Below, one piece after another: positions 1 through 8,386 of a DNA stretch of 34,458 bases. Positions within the stretch are counted from its first letter, which is position 1, and each line of letters opens with the position of its first letter. The notes below the pieces were generated by a model. The model was not told the origin of the DNA and made no database searches. It was given only the letters and a program-made list of their open reading frames with translations. Origin of the DNA: an uncultured Bacteroides sp. (GTDB lineage: Bacteria > Bacteroidota > Bacteroidia > Bacteroidales > Bacteroidaceae); assembly GCF_910586915.1 (NCBI RefSeq), contig NZ_CAJULN010000029.1, positions 1-34,458 on the forward strand. The letters run 5' to 3'. The position numbers were made by a program, and so were the translations under genes.

Positions 1-186
1 AATATCAATACAGAGCGTGAAGAAGGTAGAGCGGAGGGTAGAGCAGAAGGACGTGAAGAGGGACGTATGGAAGGTGCAAGAGAAGCGAACTTAAACAATG
101 CCCGTAATTTGAAAAAATTAGGAATAGTTGTTGATGTGATTTCACAAGCTACCGGATTGTCTCGTGAAGAAATTGAAAATTTATAG
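1..186 (+). CDS. Rpn-family (PD-(D/E)XK) recombination-promoting nuclease/putative transposase, C-terminal fragment
   Basis: An open frame enters from the left edge and ends at TAG 184-186, leaving 61 residues. It starts with a charged repeat of the EGRxEGRxEGR type. A helical tail follows (NARNLKKLGI...ISQATGLSREEIENL). This combination of a Glu/Gly/Arg-rich linker and a final 'ATGLSxEEIExL' helix is characteristic of the Rpn/YhgA-like transposase family (PDDEXK_2), whose nuclease domain would lie upstream, outside the window. These proteins are thought to act as DNA endonucleases that promote RecA-independent recombination. That role is family knowledge, since no catalytic residue is visible here. 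The gene is convergent with the pilus operon. The assignment rests on the tail alone. Confidence 0.7.
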   Translation, partial: NINTEREEGRAEGRAEGREEGRMEGAREANLNNARNLKKLGIVVDVISQATGLSREEIENL

Positions 187-273
187 CTATGTTGACTTCT
201 GATTGACGGCGATTCTCTATAATCAGAGACAGTAATTCCTGTATTTTGTTGATTAGGGATATTTAGGAAATAT

Positions 274-310
274 ATAAGGCAACTAATTCTTTGCGAGTTA
301 GTTGCCTTAT
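274..310. terminator. Bidirectional hairpin terminator between convergent genes
   Basis: A perfect 13-bp stem (ATAAGGCAACTAA at 274-286, its complement at 298-310) encloses an 11-nt loop. AT-rich sequence on both sides gives short U-rich tails in either direction. It sits between the stop of the Rpn-like gene (186) and the stop of the last pilus gene (372), so it probably ends transcription of both. The rest of the 187-371 gap shows nothing recognisable. Confidence 0.75.
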
Positions 311-371
311 ATTTATTGTATACCTATATGGAAATGGCTATACATACTTGATGTGTCTGAGGTAAAACCTA

Positions 372-3300
372 TTAATCACGCTCACGTATGGGACGTAGGG
401 TGAATCCATAAGCGTTGTTAGTACCGTAAATGATACCAACGTGTTGATTCTTATTGTCGTTTGCCTGTCTATTGTCAATAGAAAATAAAAGGCAACTTGA
501 AGAAGCGTTATCTTCATTTTTGAATCCAGAACTTGCTATAAATGTCAATTTAGAATGAGCAGGCCATGTACCATGTTCTACATCACGGTAACGTATTCCC
601 ATATCTCTTAAACCGGTAGCAGGAAAGAGGAATAAATTCCCACCGTCTTTCTCTCTTATATTCCAACCTGTTATGACTCCTTTTTCCAAAATAGCATGGA
701 AATCAGTTAAATCTTTATCTGGTATAGTAGCACCTAAAGTGTTTGCAAACTTTGAAAAAGCAGAAGGAGGTGGAATCTTATATCCTGCTGGCGAAGGATC
801 ATATATTGTTTTAACGACATATTTGTTATTAGGCAATTCGGTTGAACCAGTATTACCGCTTTCATCTAATTGTGAATTCCAGAAATTCATAATAGTTTTT
901 TGCTTATAAATAGTTTTCTCGCCATTATGCCAGTGGCGTCGTAAATAATTGTTCAGAGTATCTTTATCTGATGCAGGTCTCCGGTGTATAAAAAAGTGAT
1001 GTGGTTCTTTAATGCTTTCGCCAATAGAACGGCCGCTTTCTGCTGATGTAAATTTATAATTTGTGGTAGAATAAAATACTTTATTCTCCATATCCAGTTC
1101 TTCTTTATAATCAATCTTTAGAGGATCGTAATCAAAGTAAAGCTCTCCTATTGGTGCTTTGGCAAGAATTTCTGCATTATATACTCCCGGAAGCATAGGG
1201 TCTTTACGTCCCCATTGAAAATAAGGATTATCACCGGCTGTAGATTCGACTATTCCCGGTTGAGTAAATGTGAATACACCATTTTCTTCTTCTTTCACAG
1301 GAACGTCGTTAATGCTTACATTCTTGGTTATTAATTGTTTTGTACCATTAGGCATGGTTCCCCAAAAACGAATTTTAATTGTTCTTTCATCTCCTTTTCC
1401 ATGAGGATCGCAATAACCGAGGTTGGTACATAAGAATTGGAAATTTTGTCCCTTTACATTCACTGCCTTTGATTCTTGAAACTTCTCCAAGTCACAATAT
1501 GTTGCCCATATATGCCAACTCCATAAGATTGTTTTTTCGTCATCGTTACCGCGTACGGCAATTACTGCGTTGCCTTGATTGAAAGCCTCTTTGGGCATAT
1601 AGAAATATACCCAGCCATCTTTATATTCAATGTCCGTCACTAAATCCGGACTATCCTGCCATACAAGCATTGCATCGTGAACATTAGGAATGCTTTTTGT
1701 TCCATTAATCGGGGTATCATCGTGTCCTACAAATTTTTTCAATACCAAACTATCCAATGCGGCACCTGAAGAATTGTATGTATAAGCCAATTCCCCATTC
1801 TTTCCTTGATAGGTATTTCCATACCAAGCCGGGAACTTATAATAACCGGGTTGATTGATAACATAGCAGTTGGCACTTTCTTTTTGTACAGGATTATTTT
1901 CAACTAAGTCATGATATTCGGTTTTAGAACCCTTTATCTCGTCTATCTTAAAAATTCCGTTTGTTGCATTAGTTGCTTTGTCTCGTAGTTCTTTAAAAGC
2001 GTCTTGTGCCGGTAAAAGAATGGAGCCGGAAACAAAGGGAACAGGGTCGTCATCGGTTATGGTGGAGGTAGCGGTATCTTCGGGTTTAGGAGCAGGAAGC
2101 CATCCGTCGCTACCTTTTTGAGTCGTTGTCCAGCTATTTCCATTATTTGTGGAATATTCTATCTCGACAGAAGAAAACGCTAAATTCTTTGTTGCCTGTC
2201 CTTCTTGCACCACTTTTGCATATGCCGCCAACTGCACATCATGCAAATAACCACTGACTGGAAGATAAGCATTTTGTTCCTCTTTGGTAGCTGGTACTTC
2301 GCCATTCATCCAAATATCGTTGTGGTTGATTTTTAAATCAATAATAGGCTCTACGATAATTCCTGTAGAAGAAATAGAGTAGGCGACTTTCTTTCCCATT
2401 GGCCATTCACTTCCTTCGAGTTTGGCAGTCAAGGTGCGGGGAGTATGGGTCAGGCTGTCTGTAAACTCTACGATTAACTTGGCGTCTGTGGGAAGAGTTT
2501 GGGGAATCATCATGAAGGTTAGCTCACCGTCTACGATTTCCTCGCCGGGTTTTGTGTAATCTACGATATCTTTTTCTTCGTTAGGGGTTGTGTCGGTGTT
2601 ATTTTCTTTTTCCGGCAATTTGAGGGAAAGTGTTACTTCGAAGTCGGTCGTTTCTGAAGTTGTCGTCCATTTATCAGAGCCGATTTGATGAGTTCCCTTA
2701 CCGTGTACTCCCGTGAGGGAGACTTTCGTAATGGTTCCTTCTAGCATTTTCTGTCCTGTTTTTATGGTGACGGCGGTCAATGTATGTTTAAATTTTAAGG
2801 ATACAGCTCCTCCTTGCCCTCCCGGACAGTCTTCCATTGCTGTCATGAGGTCGCATTGTGCTTTCACGTCTTCGGGGACGGTGTAGGTGAGTGTCGGAAT
2901 CGTTGTGTTAGAATAGTTGATACCGTTTTCCGGTTTGTCTGTAGCAGAATATGGAGAATAGGCAAAGAACCGTATTTTGCCCGAGCCAAGCCAATTCAGT
3001 TTCTCTTCCGTATTCCAGGTAGTACCTGTGCCTTTGCTTACTTTTAAGTTGCGTGCAAAATTAGTGCTCCAATCGGTTGGCTCTTCTGTTGGCCATTCAC
3101 CGGTATAACAGATAGCGGAAAGTCCGAAGTTATCGTAAAACTTGTCGGTAGAGGTAACCGGAGTACCGCGAGTCACAGCATCGGAAGCTGCTGCGTTTAC
3201 AGTAGCTTCCGATATCTCAGTGACAAGGTATAACGGTTCCGCATCGTCGGATTGCGACATTTTCTTTATGCTTATATCCGTTGCTGCACGAGATAAGCCG

Positions 3301-3473
3301 TTACTCCAATTGTTTGGTACTTCTACGTCGAATGTAAGCAAACCTGTCTCTTCCTGTTGGTATTTATTGAATGTATCGTCTATACAGGAAGATACGGAAT
3401 AAGCTATCGCCATATATGTACATATAAGGCCTATGAATCCGAAGGCAGGACGAAAGGAATTGGAATGTCGCAT
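372..3473 (-). CDS. Large fimbrillin-family lipoprotein, probable pilus tip/adhesin subunit
   Basis: This 1033-residue lipoprotein is the last gene of the pilus operon, starting 38 nt after the major fimbrillin. A hydrophobic leader ends in a lipobox (VSSC, Cys30), so it should be exported and lipidated. The segment to about residue 370 resembles the fimbrillin/Mfa-like family, with Arg-rich candidate processing sites (Ser-Arg62-Ala and Thr-Arg102-Gly-Thr-Pro) of the kind cut during type V pilus maturation. The middle (about 400-820) I do not recognise. The C-terminal ~170 residues carry a DPSPAGYKIP motif and end in YGFTLRPIRE. These match the FISUMP/'major paralogous' C-terminal module found on Bacteroidales surface proteins (DPCPxGxxxP and a terminal SVRPVR-like motif). 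At more than twice normal pilin length, and distal in the operon, it is most likely the tip or accessory subunit that touches a ligand. The ligand is unknown. Confidence 0.75.
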   Translation of the reverse strand: MRHSNSFRPAFGFIGLICTYMAIAYSVSSCIDDTFNKYQQEETGLLTFDVEVPNNWSNGLSRAATDISIKKMSQSDDAEPLYLVTEISEATVNAAASDAVTRGTPVTSTDKFYDNFGLSAICYTGEWPTEEPTDWSTNFARNLKVSKGTGTTWNTEEKLNWLGSGKIRFFAYSPYSATDKPENGINYSNTTIPTLTYTVPEDVKAQCDLMTAMEDCPGGQGGAVSLKFKHTLTAVTIKTGQKMLEGTITKVSLTGVHGKGTHQIGSDKWTTTSETTDFEVTLSLKLPEKENNTDTTPNEEKDIVDYTKPGEEIVDGELTFMMIPQTLPTDAKLIVEFTDSLTHTPRTLTAKLEGSEWPMGKKVAYSISSTGIIVEPIIDLKINHNDIWMNGEVPATKEEQNAYLPVSGYLHDVQLAAYAKVVQEGQATKNLAFSSVEIEYSTNNGNSWTTTQKGSDGWLPAPKPEDTATSTITDDDPVPFVSGSILLPAQDAFKELRDKATNATNGIFKIDEIKGSKTEYHDLVENNPVQKESANCYVINQPGYYKFPAWYGNTYQGKNGELAYTYNSSGAALDSLVLKKFVGHDDTPINGTKSIPNVHDAMLVWQDSPDLVTDIEYKDGWVYFYMPKEAFNQGNAVIAVRGNDDEKTILWSWHIWATYCDLEKFQESKAVNVKGQNFQFLCTNLGYCDPHGKGDERTIKIRFWGTMPNGTKQLITKNVSINDVPVKEEENGVFTFTQPGIVESTAGDNPYFQWGRKDPMLPGVYNAEILAKAPIGELYFDYDPLKIDYKEELDMENKVFYSTTNYKFTSAESGRSIGESIKEPHHFFIHRRPASDKDTLNNYLRRHWHNGEKTIYKQKTIMNFWNSQLDESGNTGSTELPNNKYVVKTIYDPSPAGYKIPPPSAFSKFANTLGATIPDKDLTDFHAILEKGVITGWNIREKDGGNLFLFPATGLRDMGIRYRDVEHGTWPAHSKLTFIASSGFKNEDNASSSCLLFSIDNRQANDNKNQHVGIIYGTNNAYGFTLRPIRERD

Positions 3474-3511
3474 AATGATTACAGTCGTTTTTCTTTAAAT
3501 AGAATCAATGA

Positions 3512-4831
3512 TTAGCTCATCGGAGTGTTGGGCTTGCTTTCGTCTTCTTTTGCAGATTCCCATTCTTCTACTGATACCTTGAAAGAAATAGGGTAATCAA
3601 GTACAAGATCGCCCGGATTTTTGCCCGTAGGACGTTTGACGATTGTCAATACACCTGTTTCGGATTTAGGCAGGCCATTAGTATTTTCCACACCATCGGG
3701 TGGATAAATGCCCGCACCACTGTTTGCTCCACAGAATTCCAAATTGTATATGTAGGTTACTCCCGGTTGCCAATCCGGTGTAATAGGGACACAAGTATAT
3801 CCATATTGTGTTTCATCAACTGTGTCATTGGCTGGGAAAAGTTGATGCTTGTGTGTAGCATTACTTGTGGCAGGTTTATCTTCATCTCCTTCGAGATGTT
3901 CTGCACCCGGATGTTCCACTTCAACACGGCAAAGCAATAAGATATATGCTCCATCGGAAGTTGCTGTATTATTCAGCGCTTCAGCTTTTTGTGGAATAAG
4001 CATCAAACTGCTGCTACTGGTTTGCTCTGAAATCTGTTCGGTAGTTTGTTCTTTGATTAAACTTGCATAACCTTGATTAAGTGATACTTCTTCTTTAAAG
4101 AAAACACCATAGTTGGCTTTGGGCTTGGTATCATAATCCCATCTCATGCAATTTTTATATTTGAATACTTCTTTTTCATCTTGTGTTACTTTGGTATTAT
4201 CAAATGAAAGTTGTCCGCTTCCATATACATTCATTAACCATGCTCCTTTGATATCTACATATCGTCCGGGGCCACATTTGGCTTTAATGGCAATCTGTGA
4301 TAATGCGTGGTTGAATTTCAATTCTACGTTCATACCGGTTACTCCTGTTCGCGTAGCTTCTGTATAAGCCACAACAAGATCTTTATGGGATTCTCCACCC
4401 TTCTCTAAGTTTGAGGTAGGAGTGTAATCACCAAATGTTTGGTTTTGTGCAGTTATTTTAGGTTCTATATCAATATCTTCATCTTTATTGTCATTTCCTG
4501 CGGGTCCATACGCCCAAAAGCGAATGGTGTTTACATTTGAAGGCCAAAAATAACTTTCTTCATTTTTATTCTTCAATATGTATTTGTTGGTGTTGTTTTC
4601 TTTTTTGGCTACATCACCGTTGATAAACATCGTGTTGTATTTGTCGGCATCGGCATATACACGAAAGGCTTTCAAGTTGTTTAGGTTGGTCACATTTGCA
4701 CGTGTCCTCACTTGCGTAGTGAATGAAATTCCCTCACCCTGATAGCTCTCCACCAATTCATCGTTTGAACAAGCGGCAAACGTAATGGAAAGCATTGCGG
4801 TCATTCCCAGTAATTTTACATTTTTGTTCAT
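3512..4831 (-). CDS. Fimbrillin family (FimA/Mfa-like) major pilin lipoprotein
   Basis: This 439-residue pilin precursor has a signal peptide ending in a lipobox (FAAC, Cys21) and a short linker. An Arg-Thr-Arg site follows at residues 42-44, just before the folded domain. Type V pilins of Bacteroidales are secreted as lipoproteins and cut after such an Arg, which frees the first strand for donor-strand polymerisation. Typical fimbrillin features follow: FWPSNVNTIRFWAYGP near residue 96-111, and a FNHALSQIAIKAK strand in mid-protein. The size is normal for a major shaft subunit. It lies 32 nt downstream of the DUF5119 gene and 38 nt upstream of the tip-like gene. The two fimbrillin genes are visibly more AT-rich than the hpt-obgE block, as expected for variable surface genes. 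The Fim versus Mfa subtype cannot be settled by eye. Confidence 0.85.
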   Translation of the reverse strand: MNKNVKLLGMTAMLSITFAACSNDELVESYQGEGISFTTQVRTRANVTNLNNLKAFRVYADADKYNTMFINGDVAKKENNTNKYILKNKNEESYFWPSNVNTIRFWAYGPAGNDNKDEDIDIEPKITAQNQTFGDYTPTSNLEKGGESHKDLVVAYTEATRTGVTGMNVELKFNHALSQIAIKAKCGPGRYVDIKGAWLMNVYGSGQLSFDNTKVTQDEKEVFKYKNCMRWDYDTKPKANYGVFFKEEVSLNQGYASLIKEQTTEQISEQTSSSSLMLIPQKAEALNNTATSDGAYILLLCRVEVEHPGAEHLEGDEDKPATSNATHKHQLFPANDTVDETQYGYTCVPITPDWQPGVTYIYNLEFCGANSGAGIYPPDGVENTNGLPKSETGVLTIVKRPTGKNPGDLVLDYPISFKVSVEEWESAKEDESKPNTPMS

Positions 4832-4863
4832 AATCTATTCTTTTTATTTTGTTAATTTATTCA

Positions 4864-5796
4864 TTAATCCATCGGTATATCCACTTCCACTTCGTCCCAT
4901 CCCGGAACCGACGGAGACATTCCTTCTTCCGGTTTTGGAAGAACCACCTCTTCGTCAATTACCACATGGATATGTTTCGGGTCGGTAACCTCATGCATTT
5001 GGTCGGTCACATCGAAATCAAGAAAGTTCTTGTTGGACGTATAGATGGAAAAGTAGTGGATTCCTTCTTCTTGCGGACAATGGCCAAATGATACGAACCG
5101 GGCAATAAGCGTGTGGCTGTCGGGACGTTGCAACGAGAGCGGCATTGTCACAGACAGACCGGAAGATATACCGTAAGCCGGGCGCCAACTCTCCGACATA
5201 CCCGTGAGTGCTGCGCTGATATCGAGATTGTCGGACATATTCTGTACGTTCCGCACCTCGATGGTATATTCTACCGTTGCTTCGGCGGGAAATAATGTGA
5301 CCGACTGGCCGGACACTCCTGCCAATACTTCCAACTTTTCGTGACATCCGCCCCATACCGTTTCGGGGACGCCATGTACAAGTTGGTCGTCGGTGTCGGA
5401 CGGGCGTGGCGGCATACTCAACTCACCCCGTCCCATCGGGTCGAGAAGAGATTGCGGAAGAGTGGTTACCTCGTACGTGTCATATGTATTTCCGCGTTCG
5501 TCTACCGATTTCATTTCGCCGTTGTGGAACAATAATTTGTACTTGCCTGCTTCAATGCGAATCTTTCCACCATTGGTCGAACCGAATTCGTGGCGGATAT
5601 AATGGCTGCCGTCTGTACGGAAAATCTGTACGACCATCGTCTGAGGAGTGGCATTGGGAGCTGCTTCCCAGTCGAACTTTATTTCCATGTCGACCATGTG
5701 CGAATGGTCGAAACAAATATCCTTATGTTCGCACGAACTGAACAGTATGGCTGATACCGACAGCATATACCATATTATATAGGAGAAACGCATCAT
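4864..5796 (-). CDS. DUF5119 lipoprotein, FimB/Mfa2-like pilus anchor or accessory protein
   Basis: This 310-residue lipoprotein has leader MMRFSYIIWYMLSVSAILFSSC with lipid-accepting Cys22, followed by EHKDICFDHSH, the hallmark start of DUF5119 proteins. DUF5119 members sit next to fimbrillins in Bacteroides pilus loci. They are considered the equivalent of the FimB/Mfa2 anchor that caps and fixes the pilus base in the outer membrane; that role is inferred from position and architecture. The body is all-beta in appearance, with repeated alternating hydrophobic stretches. Its start overlaps the stop of the upstream DUF3575 gene by 4 nt (ATGA-type), implying translational coupling. It ends with an acidic, Pro-rich tail. 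Confidence 0.8.
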   Translation of the reverse strand: MMRFSYIIWYMLSVSAILFSSCEHKDICFDHSHMVDMEIKFDWEAAPNATPQTMVVQIFRTDGSHYIRHEFGSTNGGKIRIEAGKYKLLFHNGEMKSVDERGNTYDTYEVTTLPQSLLDPMGRGELSMPPRPSDTDDQLVHGVPETVWGGCHEKLEVLAGVSGQSVTLFPAEATVEYTIEVRNVQNMSDNLDISAALTGMSESWRPAYGISSGLSVTMPLSLQRPDSHTLIARFVSFGHCPQEEGIHYFSIYTSNKNFLDFDVTDQMHEVTDPKHIHVVIDEEVVLPKPEEGMSPSVPGWDEVEVDIPMD

Positions 5797-7106
5797 TGCG
5801 CACCTCCCTTCTGTTCGTTGCGCCCTCCGATGTACCAGACAAGTGATATTTCGGCTTTAGTAGGACCGAACCATTTCCGGTTGCGGGTAGATTCCCACAC
5901 ATAGCAATTGTCTTCGGGGTGATATTTCATGTAATCGCCGTTCAAATAGCCGACTCCTAAGGTGAAGTCGATATTGAATTGCCGCCCTATCGGCAACGAA
6001 TATCCGTAGGAGAGACCGGCGCCCCAACTCCAACGGTCGCCCAAATAGCCGCGTCCGCCCCATTCCATGTCGTAAGTCAGCATTTGACCGTAGATTCCGA
6101 CGTGATGTCCACACAGCGCCGACCGCTTTCGGTGCTGAGGAGAAAACCAATAACGACACTCGGCATCGCCACCGTAGATACGCCAAAAACGGTGTTTCAC
6201 ATCATTGTTCCACCATGCATATACCCAGTTGGCTCCAACCGACCATTGAGAACCGATAGCCACTTCCAACCCGATGTTGGGAATGGCGGCGCCATCATAA
6301 AGTAGGTTGGTTTTCAGTAAGGCGGTAATTCTCTTGTGTTCTTTCTGGGTAGAGATACGAGGGGCCGAGACAACAGGAACATAGGTTGCCGAATCATGGG
6401 CAGTCGGATTGTGAACAATCGAATCGTGATTAGAAGCCGCTACTGACGGGTCGATAACGGTGAGCGTATCTTGGGGGAGTTTGTCGGCATCGACACACAA
6501 TAGCTCCCGCACACATTCGATGCGGAACCGTGCATTCCGTAAGTCGGGGAAAAATTTCTCCTTCATATACTCCCATGCACGTCCGCCCCGGAGCATACAT
6601 AAACGGTTTTTACGACCGTCTACGATACGCTTATCCTTGTCGAAAATCCAAATGGGAGTATTGGCAATGATTTCAATCGCTTCGTTGCGCCACGGCTGTT
6701 CAGTGGCGGCTATCATTTTGCTCAGTAATTCCCAGTCTACATCGGAGGGAGCTACTTTGATGATGGAATCTGCGAGGTGGGTTTTGTTGAGGATATAAGC
6801 ACGTACGTTCTTTGCACGTTTCTCCGAAAGAGTGCGATTCATGGGAGTATATCCTTCGGGCGAGGCGCATCCTTTTATCGTTATGGACTTTACAATTGCC
6901 GACGAATCGGAGACAGCATTGTTCAATAGAGAGACCAAGTGTTCCAGATGTGCCTTATTGTCGCAGAAAAGAGTGTCGACAGAGGAGTAGCCCTGTCGGA
7001 ACTTCACTTGCACATACAAAGTATCTTTCGACACTTCCATACCCTCAATAGGCAGAATGAATGAAAAAAGTAGTAATAAATGACATACGACTTTTGTCTT
7101 TTTCAT
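5793..7106 (-). CDS. OmpA-like/DUF3575 outer-membrane protein, first gene of the pilus operon
   Basis: This 437-residue exported protein has an N-terminal signal peptide (about residues 1-22). An OmpA-like peptidoglycan-binding region follows (about 27-115; KGCASPEGYTP then LSEKRAKNVRAYIL). The C-terminal DUF3575 domain (about 262-430) begins TNLLYDGAAIPNIGLEVAIG and ends in amphipathic strands terminating EISLVWYIGG, as in an outer-membrane beta-barrel. In Bacteroides, DUF3575 proteins head fimbrial operons; a likely role is to anchor or assemble the pilus between peptidoglycan and outer membrane (inference). The gene starts 55 nt below the -7 element described at 7161-7192. The start ATG at 7104-7106 is supported by the leader peptide, although the sequence just upstream is not a purine-rich ribosome site. 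Confidence 0.85.
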   Translation of the reverse strand: MKKTKVVCHLLLLFSFILPIEGMEVSKDTLYVQVKFRQGYSSVDTLFCDNKAHLEHLVSLLNNAVSDSSAIVKSITIKGCASPEGYTPMNRTLSEKRAKNVRAYILNKTHLADSIIKVAPSDVDWELLSKMIAATEQPWRNEAIEIIANTPIWIFDKDKRIVDGRKNRLCMLRGGRAWEYMKEKFFPDLRNARFRIECVRELLCVDADKLPQDTLTVIDPSVAASNHDSIVHNPTAHDSATYVPVVSAPRISTQKEHKRITALLKTNLLYDGAAIPNIGLEVAIGSQWSVGANWVYAWWNNDVKHRFWRIYGGDAECRYWFSPQHRKRSALCGHHVGIYGQMLTYDMEWGGRGYLGDRWSWGAGLSYGYSLPIGRQFNIDFTLGVGYLNGDYMKYHPEDNCYVWESTRNRKWFGPTKAEISLVWYIGGRNEQKGGAQ

Positions 7107-7115
7107 AACTACATG

Positions 7116-7213
7116 ATGCTAATTAAATTGGCAGATTCAGGTCTTCTATAAAAACTACTGCAAAGTTATTTTAATGCAATGGTTCAACCAAATGTTTTAA
7201 CTATAATTAGCAT
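7116..7213. repeat. 10-bp inverted repeat bracketing the pilus promoter (possible invertible element)
   Basis: ATGCTAATTA at 7116-7125 recurs as its exact reverse complement TAATTAGCAT at 7204-7213. The 78 bp between the arms contain the best Bacteroides promoter in the window, aimed at the pilus operon. The arms do not extend with significant complementarity in either direction. This layout (short inverted repeats flanking a promoter upstream of a surface-structure operon) is that of Bacteroides phase-variable promoters. A chance AT-rich repeat cannot be excluded. No recombinase gene is seen nearby. Confidence 0.45.
7161..7192 (-). promoter_or_regulatory. Bacteroides-type promoter of the pilus operon
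   Basis: On the minus strand TTTG (7192-7189) is followed after 20 bp by TAACTTTG (7168-7161). This is an exact match to the Bacteroides primary-sigma consensus TTTG N19-21 TAnnTTTG. Transcription should start near 7154, giving a 5' leader of about 48 nt before the DUF3575 gene. The left arm of the inverted repeat falls inside that leader. Confidence 0.8.
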
Positions 7214-7245
7214 AAGGGTATGGATGTGCTACGGGTTGAGGGCTT

Positions 7246-8313
7246 TTATTTGCCCTCTTCCCTGTCTACTTTGATTAATCCGCCCGTATTCGGGTCGAAG
7301 TACACTTTGATGGTGTTGTTTTTGTTGAACAATACCGGCGCCAGGTATTCTACCACGCCGAATTGGGTAACGGGAAGTTCGCCTTCGTATAGTTTCCTCT
7401 TGCCGTCGGTCAGTATGACCAATGCTTGTCCGGGAACGTTGTAGGCAATTCCATCCAAGTCTTTTTTCTTCTTTCCGTCCTCCTGGGGTATATTGACCGA
7501 TTTCAGGTCTTTCAGGCTGATATAGAACGGGGTTCCCGCCAAGTCGTGGTTGGCAACCACGCCCAACTTCTTGGAGAAACGGAAAGCGACTTCGTTACTG
7601 AGTTCCTTGTCGGGGGTAAGGCGGACGGTGAATGTTTTTTCCTCTTTGCTACGCACGCCGGAGAACATTTTGGTCATGGCGTCTTCCTGCATATTCAAGT
7701 TGTCGAGCATGATTTTGAGCTGTGCGCCATCCGAGGGCGTGTTGTCCGCCTGCCCGCGCAATAAGGCGTTTTTGCTTTCGCGGATATTGTAGATTTCCTT
7801 AGCCACCAACTCTGCCATCTTGGCTGTGGAGTTTGCCATCAGAATCTCTTCGGTCAGGAAGTCGCGGGGATTGGTGCTCTTGGAGGGGGCGGGAGCGGCC
7901 GGGGCGCTTTTCTTTGCAGAGTGGTCGGGGCTGTAGGGCACGTTGATGGATTTCACCATTCCGTTTTCGGTAAGTTCCATGAGCGGGGCTACCGTTTTGT
8001 CTTTCAGTTTGACGAAGTAGGTAGCTTCGCTGTCGGGTATTCCTACTGATTTCACTTTTACGCCGGTCAGTTCCCAATACGTTTCGGGGGTGGGGGATAC
8101 GTTATTCAGCCGCAGGTAGCGGTCGGCATATTTGCAGAACTCTCCCGGGGTGTAGCTCACTTTGCTGGTTTTTATTTCAAGCTCTATTTGAGTCTTTGGC
8201 AGGCTGTACACCACTCCGTAATCCTTGCCACGGGTGACGCCCGTCAGTACTTCGGTTTGTGCGTATGCAGAAGTAGCCATGAGTACTCCTGCTGCCATAA
8301 TCAACTTTTTCAT
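7246..8313 (-). CDS. DUF4831 family exported protein
   Basis: This 355-residue protein is typical of the Bacteroidales DUF4831 family; its function is unknown. I place the start at the internal Met (8313), not at the longer frame opening at 8346. MKKLIMAAGVLMATSAYAQ is then a clean signal peptide with cleavage after Ala-Tyr-Ala. An A-rich ribosome-site region precedes it, and a -7 element at 8344-8351 covers the longer start. The mature part begins TEVLTGVTRGKDYGVVYSLP, a beta-rich segment. A low-complexity Ala/Pro/Lys linker lies near residues 130-145, followed by a conserved C-terminal half (NFLTE/FLTEEILMANSTAKMAELVAKEIYNIRE type helix). It is probably periplasmic or outer-membrane associated. 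It is transcribed in the same direction as, but separately from, the pilus operon. Confidence 0.8.
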   Translation of the reverse strand: MKKLIMAAGVLMATSAYAQTEVLTGVTRGKDYGVVYSLPKTQIELEIKTSKVSYTPGEFCKYADRYLRLNNVSPTPETYWELTGVKVKSVGIPDSEATYFVKLKDKTVAPLMELTENGMVKSINVPYSPDHSAKKSAPAAPAPSKSTNPRDFLTEEILMANSTAKMAELVAKEIYNIRESKNALLRGQADNTPSDGAQLKIMLDNLNMQEDAMTKMFSGVRSKEEKTFTVRLTPDKELSNEVAFRFSKKLGVVANHDLAGTPFYISLKDLKSVNIPQEDGKKKKDLDGIAYNVPGQALVILTDGKRKLYEGELPVTQFGVVEYLAPVLFNKNNTIKVYFDPNTGGLIKVDREEGK

Positions 8314-8343
8314 ATGCGGTTTTCTTTTCACTGGTTTTGAAAA

Positions 8344-8351
8344 CAAAGTTA
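8344..8351 (-). promoter_or_regulatory. Candidate -7 element for the DUF4831 gene
   Basis: TAACTTTG on the minus strand matches TAnnTTTG. No convincing TTTG occurs 19-21 bp upstream, so only half of the promoter is seen. The predicted start, near 8337, supports translation from 8313. Confidence 0.5.
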
Positions 8352-8386
8352 ATGAAGTTATTGAAAAAACGGTAAGTTCTTAACTT

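Noticed and set aside
7238..7257. Terminator for the DUF4831 gene (GAGGGC / GCCCTC stem)
   Set aside because: The stem is only 6 bp, it includes the stop codon, and no T-run follows on the minus strand.
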